Positions 36,548 through 43,897 of a stretch of DNA of 64,000 bases are shown one piece after another. The translations under genes were made by a program, and so were the position numbers. The stretch is from Leifsonia sp. SCN 70-46 (GTDB lineage Bacteria > Actinomycetota > Actinomycetes > Actinomycetales > Microbacteriaceae), in NCBI GenBank assembly GCA_001725325.1, contig MEFY01000002.1:2111559-2175558 (forward strand). The letters are read 5' to 3'. Under the pieces are notes generated by a model that did not search any database, was not told where the DNA came from, and worked only from the letters and a program-made list of their open reading frames with translations. Position 1 is the first letter of the stretch. Each line of letters begins with the position of its first letter.

Positions 36548-39500
36548 TTACACAGCTCGCTCGAAAAGAGGTACCCAGCGCGCGCCCGAAACCGCTCCCG
36601 CTCTCCAGAACACGGGGGCAGCGTTGTTGGGGCAGTTGAACTCGAAGAGGGCCAGAATAGCCTTGCCGCCAAAGCCCAAAGGATTGCTTGGCATGAGTGC
36701 ATTTCCGATCGAAGCAGTCATAGTTTCTGCGTCAAGCCGTTCCTTCTCGCTGTCAAAAACCCCGGAGCCCGGACTGAATGGACGGAATCGTTCTCCGAGG
36801 TACAAGCCCGCTACGTGCTCGATGCTAAATGGTGACTCGGGCCTCGGCAGGTCGCTTTCGTCCGCTACAACTCCAGCCCCAAGCACAATGTGCACTCGCT
36901 CGTGAGCTTCCGCATTGTCTCCAAGCGCGCCAAGGAGCTGCTCCAGGGTCTTGTGGAGATGAGTTCCGGTTCCCGAATAGTCGTCAAGAAGAAATAGAAC
37001 GGTGTCGCCATTTGAATTCTTCAGGCGTGCAACTATCTCGTCTGGAGGGAGCACATTCGACTTCTTCACGTGCAGTGATTTCGTTAGTGCACTCAAGGTC
37101 CCCTGAGTGCTATCACCCGCGACACCGTGATCAACGAGATAGGCATTCTTCAGGGTCTGGTTGTTGTTCTCCCGCACGAGAAGGCGCGCAGCCCGTAGCT
37201 CCGATACATTCGCGCTGAGGCGAGGAAGGATGTTGCTCTGAAGCTTGGTTGATGTGAAGTAGCCATCCAGAATCATTCGGCGCAGCATCTTGAAAGCAAG
37301 GTACTGGTGGTAGTTGTCACCGAACTGCTCAAGCCAAGCTTTGAGCCGAATCTCCGAAATGTGCTCGCCTCGATACTGCAGCTGTTTCGATAGGGAGACT
37401 AGGTCGGAGTCTGTAATCATGCGAACAGTTGCAATTGCATGTTTGGAGGTCGAGTAGAGGGCGTCAAGGACCTTGTTGCCGGCATCGAGGAGCCAAACGG
37501 CTACCAAAGGAATACTGATGAGAAGGCTTCCATCTGAAGGTCCCGCCGCGAGTACTTCACGTGCACGCAGGTGGGCAATCGCGCGCATTAGTTCCTCCGA
37601 GGTCGCGGTCTGGATCCAGGTACCTGCGATCCGAACCACTTCATCAGTTGCCGCCGGCACCTGCAGCCGTCCTCCTGCTCGCGCGACAGATCGAAGTATC
37701 GCGCTCGCAACCACCGCTGACCTCGACGTGTGATCGATTCCGCTTGCGCTGTCTGCCCAAAGATGGACGAAGTGAGACTCGGGTGCGCTATGCGCTACGG
37801 CTGACACGGCGCCTTCGACATCACCGGGGGCGACCATCGAACGAGCTTGCTCGCGCATTGTCTGCCAAAGGCGTTGAGCGACCAACGTTTCGTAGTAGGG
37901 ATTGCCGCTGCACAGGTAGTGAACTCGGTCGATTGCCTCGGGCGCCCACTCGAGGCGGTCTTTGCTGGGCGTGGCGACAAGATCGGCCGTTGACTCGCGC
38001 GATGAAAAGTTGTTTACGGACACGGGCACGACCTGGTTGAGTTTGTGGGCCTGCTTTTGAATGATCGTGGGCAACACCTCACTTCCCACCAAGATCAGAT
38101 TCAGCCACGGTTCATCCACGAGTGATCTCAAGAAAAGGAACAGAGCGTCGGCCTGAGCGCCCTCGACTAGATGGCCTGGAAGCTCATCGAAGTCATCGAT
38201 AGCGATGACCACTCTTGCACCAGATGGCAACGACCTAGCCACCGACTTGAGCCATCTATTGGCGGCTCGAGCAAAATTGCCGGAGCCATCCAACTCGACA
38301 GCTTCGATGCTTCGCACGGATAATGGGTAAGCGTCTTCGCACGCATCGAGGATTTCGTCGAGAAGCGCCGAGACGAGGTCGCCAGCGGATTGACCTTCCA
38401 CAATCGCGCGACCAAGTGGAAGTACTTCGCCTGCCCAGCCCCGCGTCTCGGAGAGGGACTTCAGTAGCACGCGGGTCAAGGACGTCTTCCCGACCCGCTT
38501 ATGCCCGGTCACATAGGCGGACGCTCCCCCCGCAATCAGGGCATCGAGCGAGACTAGATCTTCCTCTCGACCAACAAGTCGATGCGGATCAGAGATGGTG
38601 CCAAGGTTGTACGGATTCACATCGTTTGCCTCCCAAGACACCGGACCTTGATCCTCTGCCCCAACTATCTGAGAGGCTGTAAATTGCTGGAGGAGCGCGT
38701 CCGACCATGCAATCTCGCAGTGCAGAGAAACAGCTCCACCACCTACTCCGGTGGCTCGGCCCTCGATGTCAAGTTCGGCCTGAGAACCTGGTCCTAGGGC
38801 GTCAATGGTGCCGATTGAGTCCAAGCCGATCTCCGGCTGCGTAACGCGTAAGCGAATGCTTTCGGCTATCGCGTTCCCGGTGTTTTGGACGGTGAACCGA
38901 ACCTGATACAGGGAACCGGCAGCGGCGCTAAAGGGGAGTCGTGATGAGTTGAGCTGCACGGCAACTTGTGGGCGGGATATATCCCCCAACCGCTCCATGG
39001 CTTCACCCAGCTGGACAATCGCCAGTTGCACCACAGGCGCAACGAAATCTTGCAGCAAGGAGCTTCCAGAACCCGCGATCGATTCACGAATCGAAATCAA
39101 GCTTGCACGCATGTCGACCAGGTCCCGGTGATTTGCCGAGTCCGCCTCAACCAAGCGCTGGGCCTCATCAGTTGCTTCGCCGCACTCTCGAAGAAGCTCC
39201 CCCTCGAGTTCATCAAGAAATGGAGCAAGAGCGTGGAATGACTCACGAAGTGCGCGAGATGGGTTCGCACCGTTCCGGGCGGCCACATAGAGACGTTGGG
39301 TTGCCTCCCGAAGACGGGGGGTGGTAGCTGCTGCCGAACTCGAGGTGCTCCGGCTCTCTTCTGGACTCAGGCCGAGATGACTGGCCCATGCCTGCCTCAA
39401 CCTAGCCTTCTCTGCGTTGGAGTATGAAGCGAGCGCGTGTTCGTGTCCCAGATCGGCTACCAATCGAGTGGTGTACGCGCACCACGCGCGTGCGCTCGCC

Positions 39501-40504
39501 AGATCCACCGAGGCAAAGTCTTCAATGGCCCCAACAACTAGGGAGTCGATCAACTCTTGATCGTCAGGGAGACAGCGTGCTGCAAAGGTGGCGGCCGATG
39601 CGGATGAACGGCGAGCGTCAATTGAAGTTCCTCCCTGAATAGCCGAGAGTTCGACGACTAGTCGGATCCAATTCCACGTTCGAATGGTATCCGCGCCGCT
39701 GGAGGGGCCCCAGCCGTCGTCTAGCTGAGCCAACAGATCCCCAAGATGAACCTGTGCCGTCCGATAGTCACCGGCTGAGAACGCCGCCCAGGCCAGTCCC
39801 ATGTCTAGGTTGTCCGCCGGAACTTCGTGCGCTCGGCGCCAGTTTGCCGTTGCGGAGACGATCGGATCGGCTTGACCCGTGAAGTCTCCGAGCAGCCAGT
39901 TCGGCGCTGGACGCTGAGGGTAGTTGCGTGGTGCTTGCGCGATGTGCGTTTTTGTCGCGCGTCTTCCGGTCTTTGGGATAGATCGAGACCTTGAGCGTCC
40001 GTCCTCGCCGAGGTCACGAGCGACTCGAGAGATCAGATCATCGAAATCGCTACGAGATGCACCCACAGTGTCGTGCCAATCTCGGTCGGTGAGTTCGAGG
40101 CGCTGAAGCCGTACACGAATCTCGTAGACCTCGGCGCGCTGCCGGGAACTAGCTGAGGGAAGTGAGTCGAACACCTTCTCCGCCGCGGTTGCCAGAGCGA
40201 GGCGAGCGGCGGCGGTTAGCCCGGGCTGGCTCACGCTCGTCTTCAAGTGAGCACCGAACCTGAACAGGAATCTGTCTAGTGAGGCCTTGGAACGAGATGC
40301 GATTGCCTCGTCCAGTGAGGCACTAGCTGCTAGCAGACCGATAGATGACTTCTGATTTCTAGGCGCCTTCGACAAGGTGTCAATGAGCTCGTGAGTGCTA
40401 GCTCCGGCGAAGGTGTCGGCGATCACAGTGTGCTGCTCGCCGAGTGCGCGTGCGCGCCTCTTGAGCAGGCCTTGCAGCGCGTCAGCAACGTCCTCGATCG
40501 GCAT
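36548..40504 (-). CDS. Large STAND/AAA-type NTPase with C-terminal phosphoribosyltransferase-like domain; candidate defence protein
   Basis: A 1,318-residue protein I do not recognise as a named gene. Order: mostly helical residues 1-500; a beta-sandwich-like stretch at ~512-605 (QVRFTVQNTGNAIAESIRLRV, CARDB-like); an NTPase with Walker A GHKRVGKTS at 667-675, Walker B VVIAIDDFDE at 765-774, and STAND-like CSGNPYYETLVAQRLW at 865-880; probable winged-helix region ~920-1010; and C-terminal ~1050-1318 with FLLDDYSGTGTH (1171-1182), which resembles a PRPP-binding loop, plus FEFNCPNNAAPVFWR (1287-1301). The last part resembles conflict-associated PRTase-like (PRTase-CE) domains. Codon use is AT-richer than the neighbours, suggesting transfer. 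A TAGTCT -10 six bases before the ATG gives a host-style leaderless promoter. Anti-phage role is inference. Confidence 0.75.
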   Translation of the reverse strand: MPIEDVADALQGLLKRRARALGEQHTVIADTFAGASTHELIDTLSKAPRNQKSSIGLLAASASLDEAIASRSKASLDRFLFRFGAHLKTSVSQPGLTAAARLALATAAEKVFDSLPSASSRQRAEVYEIRVRLQRLELTDRDWHDTVGASRSDFDDLISRVARDLGEDGRSRSRSIPKTGRRATKTHIAQAPRNYPQRPAPNWLLGDFTGQADPIVSATANWRRAHEVPADNLDMGLAWAAFSAGDYRTAQVHLGDLLAQLDDGWGPSSGADTIRTWNWIRLVVELSAIQGGTSIDARRSSASAATFAARCLPDDQELIDSLVVGAIEDFASVDLASARAWCAYTTRLVADLGHEHALASYSNAEKARLRQAWASHLGLSPEESRSTSSSAAATTPRLREATQRLYVAARNGANPSRALRESFHALAPFLDELEGELLRECGEATDEAQRLVEADSANHRDLVDMRASLISIRESIAGSGSSLLQDFVAPVVQLAIVQLGEAMERLGDISRPQVAVQLNSSRLPFSAAAGSLYQVRFTVQNTGNAIAESIRLRVTQPEIGLDSIGTIDALGPGSQAELDIEGRATGVGGGAVSLHCEIAWSDALLQQFTASQIVGAEDQGPVSWEANDVNPYNLGTISDPHRLVGREEDLVSLDALIAGGASAYVTGHKRVGKTSLTRVLLKSLSETRGWAGEVLPLGRAIVEGQSAGDLVSALLDEILDACEDAYPLSVRSIEAVELDGSGNFARAANRWLKSVARSLPSGARVVIAIDDFDELPGHLVEGAQADALFLFLRSLVDEPWLNLILVGSEVLPTIIQKQAHKLNQVVPVSVNNFSSRESTADLVATPSKDRLEWAPEAIDRVHYLCSGNPYYETLVAQRLWQTMREQARSMVAPGDVEGAVSAVAHSAPESHFVHLWADSASGIDHTSRSAVVASAILRSVARAGGRLQVPAATDEVVRIAGTWIQTATSEELMRAIAHLRAREVLAAGPSDGSLLISIPLVAVWLLDAGNKVLDALYSTSKHAIATVRMITDSDLVSLSKQLQYRGEHISEIRLKAWLEQFGDNYHQYLAFKMLRRMILDGYFTSTKLQSNILPRLSANVSELRAARLLVRENNNQTLKNAYLVDHGVAGDSTQGTLSALTKSLHVKKSNVLPPDEIVARLKNSNGDTVLFLLDDYSGTGTHLHKTLEQLLGALGDNAEAHERVHIVLGAGVVADESDLPRPESPFSIEHVAGLYLGERFRPFSPGSGVFDSEKERLDAETMTASIGNALMPSNPLGFGGKAILALFEFNCPNNAAPVFWRAGAVSGARWVPLFERAV

Positions 40505-40510
40505 GGCCCA

Positions 40511-40516
40511 AGACTA
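40511..40516 (-). promoter_or_regulatory. -10 element (TAGTCT) of the large NTPase gene
   Basis: It lies exactly 6 bases before ATG 40504. It matches the leaderless promoter style of the resident genes, so the gene is likely expressed in this host. Confidence 0.55.
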
Positions 40517-40703
40517 GCGATGGCTTGAGCAAATGTCAGACTAGGCCGCGGAAAAGCAGGCCTGCAATTGGGTTGGATCGACTGAAGACTGTTCAATGCG
40601 AGGATGACTCTTCACGCGACGATGTGCCGCCTAACCAATGGCGTGCGATGACTCTTCATCGGGGGCTATGAGCGCGAGGGGGTCGCGGAAGTCGGTGGGC
40701 GCG
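40517..40703. other. Non-coding edge of the accessory segment
   Basis: About 190 bases of mixed composition between the large NTPase promoter and the TfoX-domain gene. It holds a 12-base direct repeat and, on the minus strand, a coding-like open frame with no start codon of its own, ending at a TAG at 40631-40633. No complete gene, tRNA or transposon end was seen. Confidence 0.5.
40603..40658 (+). repeat. 12-base direct repeat GATGACTCTTCA
   Basis: Identical copies at 40603-40614 and 40647-40658, start to start 44 bases, next to the large NTPase gene. It may be a relic of a recombination or insertion event. No third copy was noticed at the far edge of the segment near 36,530. Confidence 0.45.
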
Positions 40704-40721
40704 ATCTCGAGCAGTCGAGAT
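40704..40721 (-). terminator. Hairpin directly after the TfoX-domain gene
   Basis: Perfect 7-base-pair stem ATCTCGA/TCGAGAT with loop GCAG, abutting the stop codon at 40722-40724. Plausible intrinsic terminator without a T-run. Confidence 0.45.
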
Positions 40722-41054
40722 TCATCGCGCTTGCCGCGCTAGCGCCCGACCCATCCAGAAGTCGAGGCCGGCCTCATCCTCGATGCCGGTCGCGTCGACG
40801 AGGATCCACCCGGCGGCCATGTCCCGACCGCCCATCGAGAGGCGGCTCGCCTCCGGGCGGCGCATGAGCTCGGCGTCGTCGTCGGCGTGCACCCGCACGA
40901 GCAGGCTGCCGTCCGTGTGCGCGGCGACGATCATCTCGCCGTCGAACATGACCGCGACCATGCCGAACATGCGCTTCTCGACGAGCGGCGCCTCGGGCAG
41001 CCGTCGCTCGACCCGGTCGAGCAGGTCGCGCACGCTCTCGGGGATCGCCGCCAT
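40722..41054 (-). CDS. TfoX N-terminal-domain protein
   Basis: A 110-residue protein. VRDLLDRVERRLPEAPLVEKRMFGMVAVMFDGEMIVAAHTDGSLLVRV is the TfoX_N fold, and GRDMAAGWILVDATGIEDEAGLDFWM closes it. Full-length TfoX/Sxy controls competence; stand-alone N-domains have no established role. ATG 41054 is chosen because the in-frame GTG at 41081 lies inside the glnA1 terminator. Confidence 0.85.
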   Translation of the reverse strand: MAAIPESVRDLLDRVERRLPEAPLVEKRMFGMVAVMFDGEMIVAAHTDGSLLVRVHADDDAELMRRPEASRLSMGGRDMAAGWILVDATGIEDEAGLDFWMGRALARQAR

Positions 41055-41071
41055 GGGGCGAGGATAGCAAA

Positions 41072-41101
41072 GGGGCCGCACCTCCGAGGAGATGCGGCCC
41101 C
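41072..41101 (-). terminator. Rho-independent terminator of glnA1
   Basis: Arms GGGGCCGCA and TGCGGCCCC form a perfect 9-base-pair stem, extended by CTC/GAG in the loop side. On the minus strand it is followed by TTTGCT. It lies 17 bases after the glnA1 stop. Confidence 0.85.
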
Positions 41102-41118
41102 TGAGCGGGTAACGCTGC

Positions 41119-42543
41119 TTACACCGAGAAGTACAGCTCGTACTCGAACGGGTGCGGACGCTGCGCGGCCGGGATGATCTCCGCCGTGCGCTTGTAGTTG
41201 ATCCACGTCGCGATCAGGTCGGGCGTGAAGACGTTGCCCTCCGTGAGGAAGTCGTGGTCGGCCTCGAGCGCGTCGAGGGCCTCGGCGAGCGAGCCGGGCA
41301 CCTGCGGGATGAGCTTGGCCTCCTCGGGGGGCAGCTCGTACAGGTCCTTGTCGACGGGCTCGTGCGGCTCGATCTTGTTCTTGATGCCGTCGAGGCCGGC
41401 CATGAGCTGCGCGGCGAAGGCGAGGTACGGGTTGCCCGAGGCGTCGGGCGCGCGGAACTCGATGCGCTTGGCCTTGGGGTTCGTGCCCGTGATCGGGATG
41501 CGGATCGAGGCGGAGCGGTTGCCGGCCGAGTAGACCAGGTTCACGGGGGCCTCGAAGCCCGGGACGAGACGACGGTACGAGTTGAGCGTCGGGTTCGTGA
41601 ACGCGAGCACCGCGGGGGCGTGCTTGAGCAGGCCGCCGATGTACCAGCGCGCGATGTCGCTCAGGCCGCCGTAGCCCTTCTCGTCGTAGAAGAGCGGCTC
41701 GCCGCCGTTCCACAGCGACTGGTGCGTGTGCATGCCGGAGCCGTTGTCGCCGAAGAGGGGCTTGGGCATGAAGGTCGCGACCTTGCCCCACTCCTCCGCG
41801 GTGTTCTTGACGATGTACTTGAACTTGAGGATGTCGTCTGCCGCGTGCACCATCGTGTCGAAGCGGTAGTTGATCTCGGCCTGGCCGCCCGTGCCCACCT
41901 CGTGGTGCGCGCGCTCGAGGATGAGGCCGGCGTCGATGAGCTTGAGCGAGATGTCGTCGCGCAGGTCGGCCTGCTTGTCGACGGGGGAGACGGGGAAGTA
42001 GCCGCCCTTGTAGGGGGTCTTGTTGGCGAGGTTTCCGCCCTCCTCCACGCGGCCCGTGTTCCACGCGCCCTCGTCGGAGTCGACGGCGTAGAAGCTCTGG
42101 TTCTGCTTCACGTCGTAGCGCACGTCGTCGAAGATGTAGAACTCGGCCTCGGGGGCGAAGAAGGCGGTGTCGGCGATGCCGGTCGAGGCGAGGTACTTCT
42201 CCGCCTTCTTGGCGACCTGGCGCGGGTCACGGCCGTAGATCTCGCCGTTGCGGGGGTTGTAGATGTCGAAGACCATGATGAGCGTGCGCTCGGTGCGGAA
42301 CGGGTCCACATAGGCCGTCGTGACGTCGGGGATGAGCTGCATGTCCGACTCGTGGATCGACGCGAAGCCGCGGATCGAGGAGCCGTCGAAGAGCTGGCCG
42401 ACGGAGAAGAACTCCTCGTCGACGGTGGAGGCCGGGATGTTGAAGTGCTGCTGCACGCCCGGGAGGTCGGTGAAACGGATGTCGAGGAACTTGACGTCGG
42501 TGTCCTTGATGAACTTCAGGACCTCGGAAGAGTCTTTGAACAT
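41119..42543 (-). CDS. glnA: Glutamine synthetase GlnA1 (type I, adenylylatable)
   Basis: A 474-residue dodecameric enzyme, the main ATP-dependent ammonium-assimilating glutamine synthetase. Motifs: [50 protein letters not shown] and [17 protein letters not shown]. The adenylylation tyrosine is Y402 in [11 protein letters not shown], the target of GlnE. ATG 42543 is preceded by GGAG at about 11 bases. A double GlnR-type operator lies 69-106 bases upstream, and a strong terminator follows. Confidence 0.97.
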   Translation of the reverse strand: MFKDSSEVLKFIKDTDVKFLDIRFTDLPGVQQHFNIPASTVDEEFFSVGQLFDGSSIRGFASIHESDMQLIPDVTTAYVDPFRTERTLIMVFDIYNPRNGEIYGRDPRQVAKKAEKYLASTGIADTAFFAPEAEFYIFDDVRYDVKQNQSFYAVDSDEGAWNTGRVEEGGNLANKTPYKGGYFPVSPVDKQADLRDDISLKLIDAGLILERAHHEVGTGGQAEINYRFDTMVHAADDILKFKYIVKNTAEEWGKVATFMPKPLFGDNGSGMHTHQSLWNGGEPLFYDEKGYGGLSDIARWYIGGLLKHAPAVLAFTNPTLNSYRRLVPGFEAPVNLVYSAGNRSASIRIPITGTNPKAKRIEFRAPDASGNPYLAFAAQLMAGLDGIKNKIEPHEPVDKDLYELPPEEAKLIPQVPGSLAEALDALEADHDFLTEGNVFTPDLIATWINYKRTAEIIPAAQRPHPFEYELYFSV

Positions 42544-42611
42544 ATGGGGGTACTCCAGGGGTTGGTGCTCGTCGGCGCAGGCGCGGCCACTCACGAGGGT
42601 AGAGGTGCACA

Positions 42612-42649
42612 GTTTCGCGGCTGTCACGCGATTGTTTCCGGCAGGTTAC
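42612..42649 (-). promoter_or_regulatory. Double GlnR operator upstream of glnA1
   Basis: On the minus strand: GTAAC, 6 bases, GAAAC, 6 bases, GTGAC, 6 bases, GAAAC. This exactly follows the GlnR consensus described for Streptomyces (gTnAc-n6-GaAAc repeated after n6). It predicts nitrogen-dependent control of glnA1 by a GlnR-type OmpR-family regulator. Confidence 0.8.
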
Positions 42650-42664
42650 ACGCTAGCCGATCGG

Positions 42665-42670
42665 TAGGAT
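42665..42670 (+). promoter_or_regulatory. -10 element (TAGGAT) of the RDD gene
   Basis: It lies 6 bases before GTG 42677 and supports that start. It sits 16 bases from the GlnR operator, so GlnR could also affect this gene. Confidence 0.5.
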
Positions 42671-42676
42671 CGAGGG

Positions 42677-43069
42677 GTGGCACAGGCATCCGAGTGGCCG
42701 GGCAGGCGACTGGGCCTCCCCGAGACCGGCGCGCGCTCGGTGGCGCGGCCCGGGCGGCGGTTCATCGCCCTCGCGATCGACTGGGGCACGGCGGTGCTCG
42801 TCTCGGTCGCCTTCTTCGACTACGCCGCGTGGGCGACCCTCGCGGTGTTCGCGGTCGCCCAGTCCGTGCTGCTGCTCACGGCCAACGGCAGCGTGGGACA
42901 CCTGCTGCTCGGCATGCGCGTCGTGCCGCTCGCGGGCGGCTACCTGGGCGTGTGGCGCCCGTTCGCGCGCACGGTGCTGCTGTGCCTCGTCATCCCGGCC
43001 GTCATCTGGGACCGCGACCAGCGCGGCATGCACGACCGCCTCATCGGCACGGTGCTGGTCCGCCGTTAG
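42677..43069 (+). CDS. RDD-family membrane protein
   Basis: A 130-residue membrane protein. The RDD signature is present as ARPGRRFIALAIDW, with the Arg-Asp pair (R28, D35) at the start of helix one. A second Arg/Asp-containing end, RDQRGMHDRLIGTVLV, follows the last helix. Three hydrophobic helices. Transport-related role presumed, substrate unknown. It overlaps the convergent DUF4191 gene by 4 bases. Confidence 0.85.
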   Translation: MAQASEWPGRRLGLPETGARSVARPGRRFIALAIDWGTAVLVSVAFFDYAAWATLAVFAVAQSVLLLTANGSVGHLLLGMRVVPLAGGYLGVWRPFARTVLLCLVIPAVIWDRDQRGMHDRLIGTVLVRR

Positions 43070-43785
43070 CGGGGTCGGGGCGCGCGCACCTTCGACGGGT
43101 CCATGCCCTTGGGGATCGGCAGGCCGTTGCGGCCGAGCGAGTTGAGGCGGTTCGACACCGCGAGGATCTCGGGCTTGCGCAGCGCCGGCTTGATGCCGCG
43201 CAGCTTGCCGGGCAGCTTGTAGAGCGGCGTCGACTCCGTGTCGGGCCCGACGTAGATGAACGTGATGGGCACGTTGGGCAGGATGCGCGAGACGTTCTTG
43301 CGCTCCGCGTCGAGCATCTGCTGGGTGCGCGAGCGGGGGCCCTCGCCGATGAGCGCGACGCCGCCCCGGCCGACAGCACGGTACACCGCGTCCTGCGTGC
43401 GGGGGCTCACGGCGACGGGCATCTCGCTCGCGGTCCAGCCGCGGCGCAGGCCGTTCTTGAGCACGGCGCCCACGGCGCCCGCCTGGCCCTCGATCTGCGA
43501 GTACGCGGCCTTCTCGGCGCGACGGCCGAGCACGATGAGGAAGAGCAGCACGCCGAGCAGCACACCCGAGACGATGTACAGGATGAGGGCGATCACGTTG
43601 TCGCTCGCGAGCAGGATGGCGAGCACGACACCGAGCACCGTCGGCACGAGCACGCTCGCGAGCAGCCACCAGATGGCGGTCTTGTCGTACCGCGTGGTCA
43701 TCTGGAAGACCTGGTACATCTGCTTGAGACGGCCGGGCTCCTTGGGTGCCTTCGTCGGAGCGGGGGTCGAGCTGGTGCGTGCCAT
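43066..43785 (-). CDS. DUF4191 membrane protein
   Basis: A 239-residue protein. The N-terminus reads KEPGRLKQMYQVFQMTTRYDKTAIWWLL, the DUF4191 signature, leading into two membrane helices (~37-85), and then a soluble domain containing RRGWTASEMPVAVSPRTQDAVYRAVGRGGVALIGEG. In mycobacteria and other Actinobacteria this gene commonly lies near lipA/lipB or glnA1. Function unknown. ATG 43785 has a TATCCT -10 six bases upstream. Confidence 0.88.
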   Translation of the reverse strand: MARTSSTPAPTKAPKEPGRLKQMYQVFQMTTRYDKTAIWWLLASVLVPTVLGVVLAILLASDNVIALILYIVSGVLLGVLLFLIVLGRRAEKAAYSQIEGQAGAVGAVLKNGLRRGWTASEMPVAVSPRTQDAVYRAVGRGGVALIGEGPRSRTQQMLDAERKNVSRILPNVPITFIYVGPDTESTPLYKLPGKLRGIKPALRKPEILAVSNRLNSLGRNGLPIPKGMDPSKVRAPRPR

Positions 43786-43791
43786 GCTCCA

Positions 43792-43797
43792 AGGATA
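43792..43797 (-). promoter_or_regulatory. -10 element (TATCCT) of the DUF4191 gene
   Basis: It lies 6 bases before ATG 43785; leaderless arrangement. Confidence 0.5.
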
Positions 43798-43897
43798 AGG
43801 GTTGCTGAGCGCTCCTCCCCACGGTCGAAAGTGCCCGTTCGCCCCCAGCGTGACGAGGATGCCCGCGCCCTCCCGGCGCGCGCGCGAGACTCGCCCG

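Noticed and set aside
32317-36702. A 1,461-codon minus-strand frame
   Set aside because: Mostly antisense to glnE, whose two catalytic halves are unmistakable.
36525-40721. Prophage or transposon around the large NTPase gene
   Set aside because: No integrase, transposase, tRNA target, or terminal inverted repeats were visible; only a short local direct repeat.
41054-41081. GTG at 41081 as the start of the TfoX-domain gene
   Set aside because: It lies inside the glnA1 terminator hairpin; ATG 41054 starts at the conserved N-terminus.
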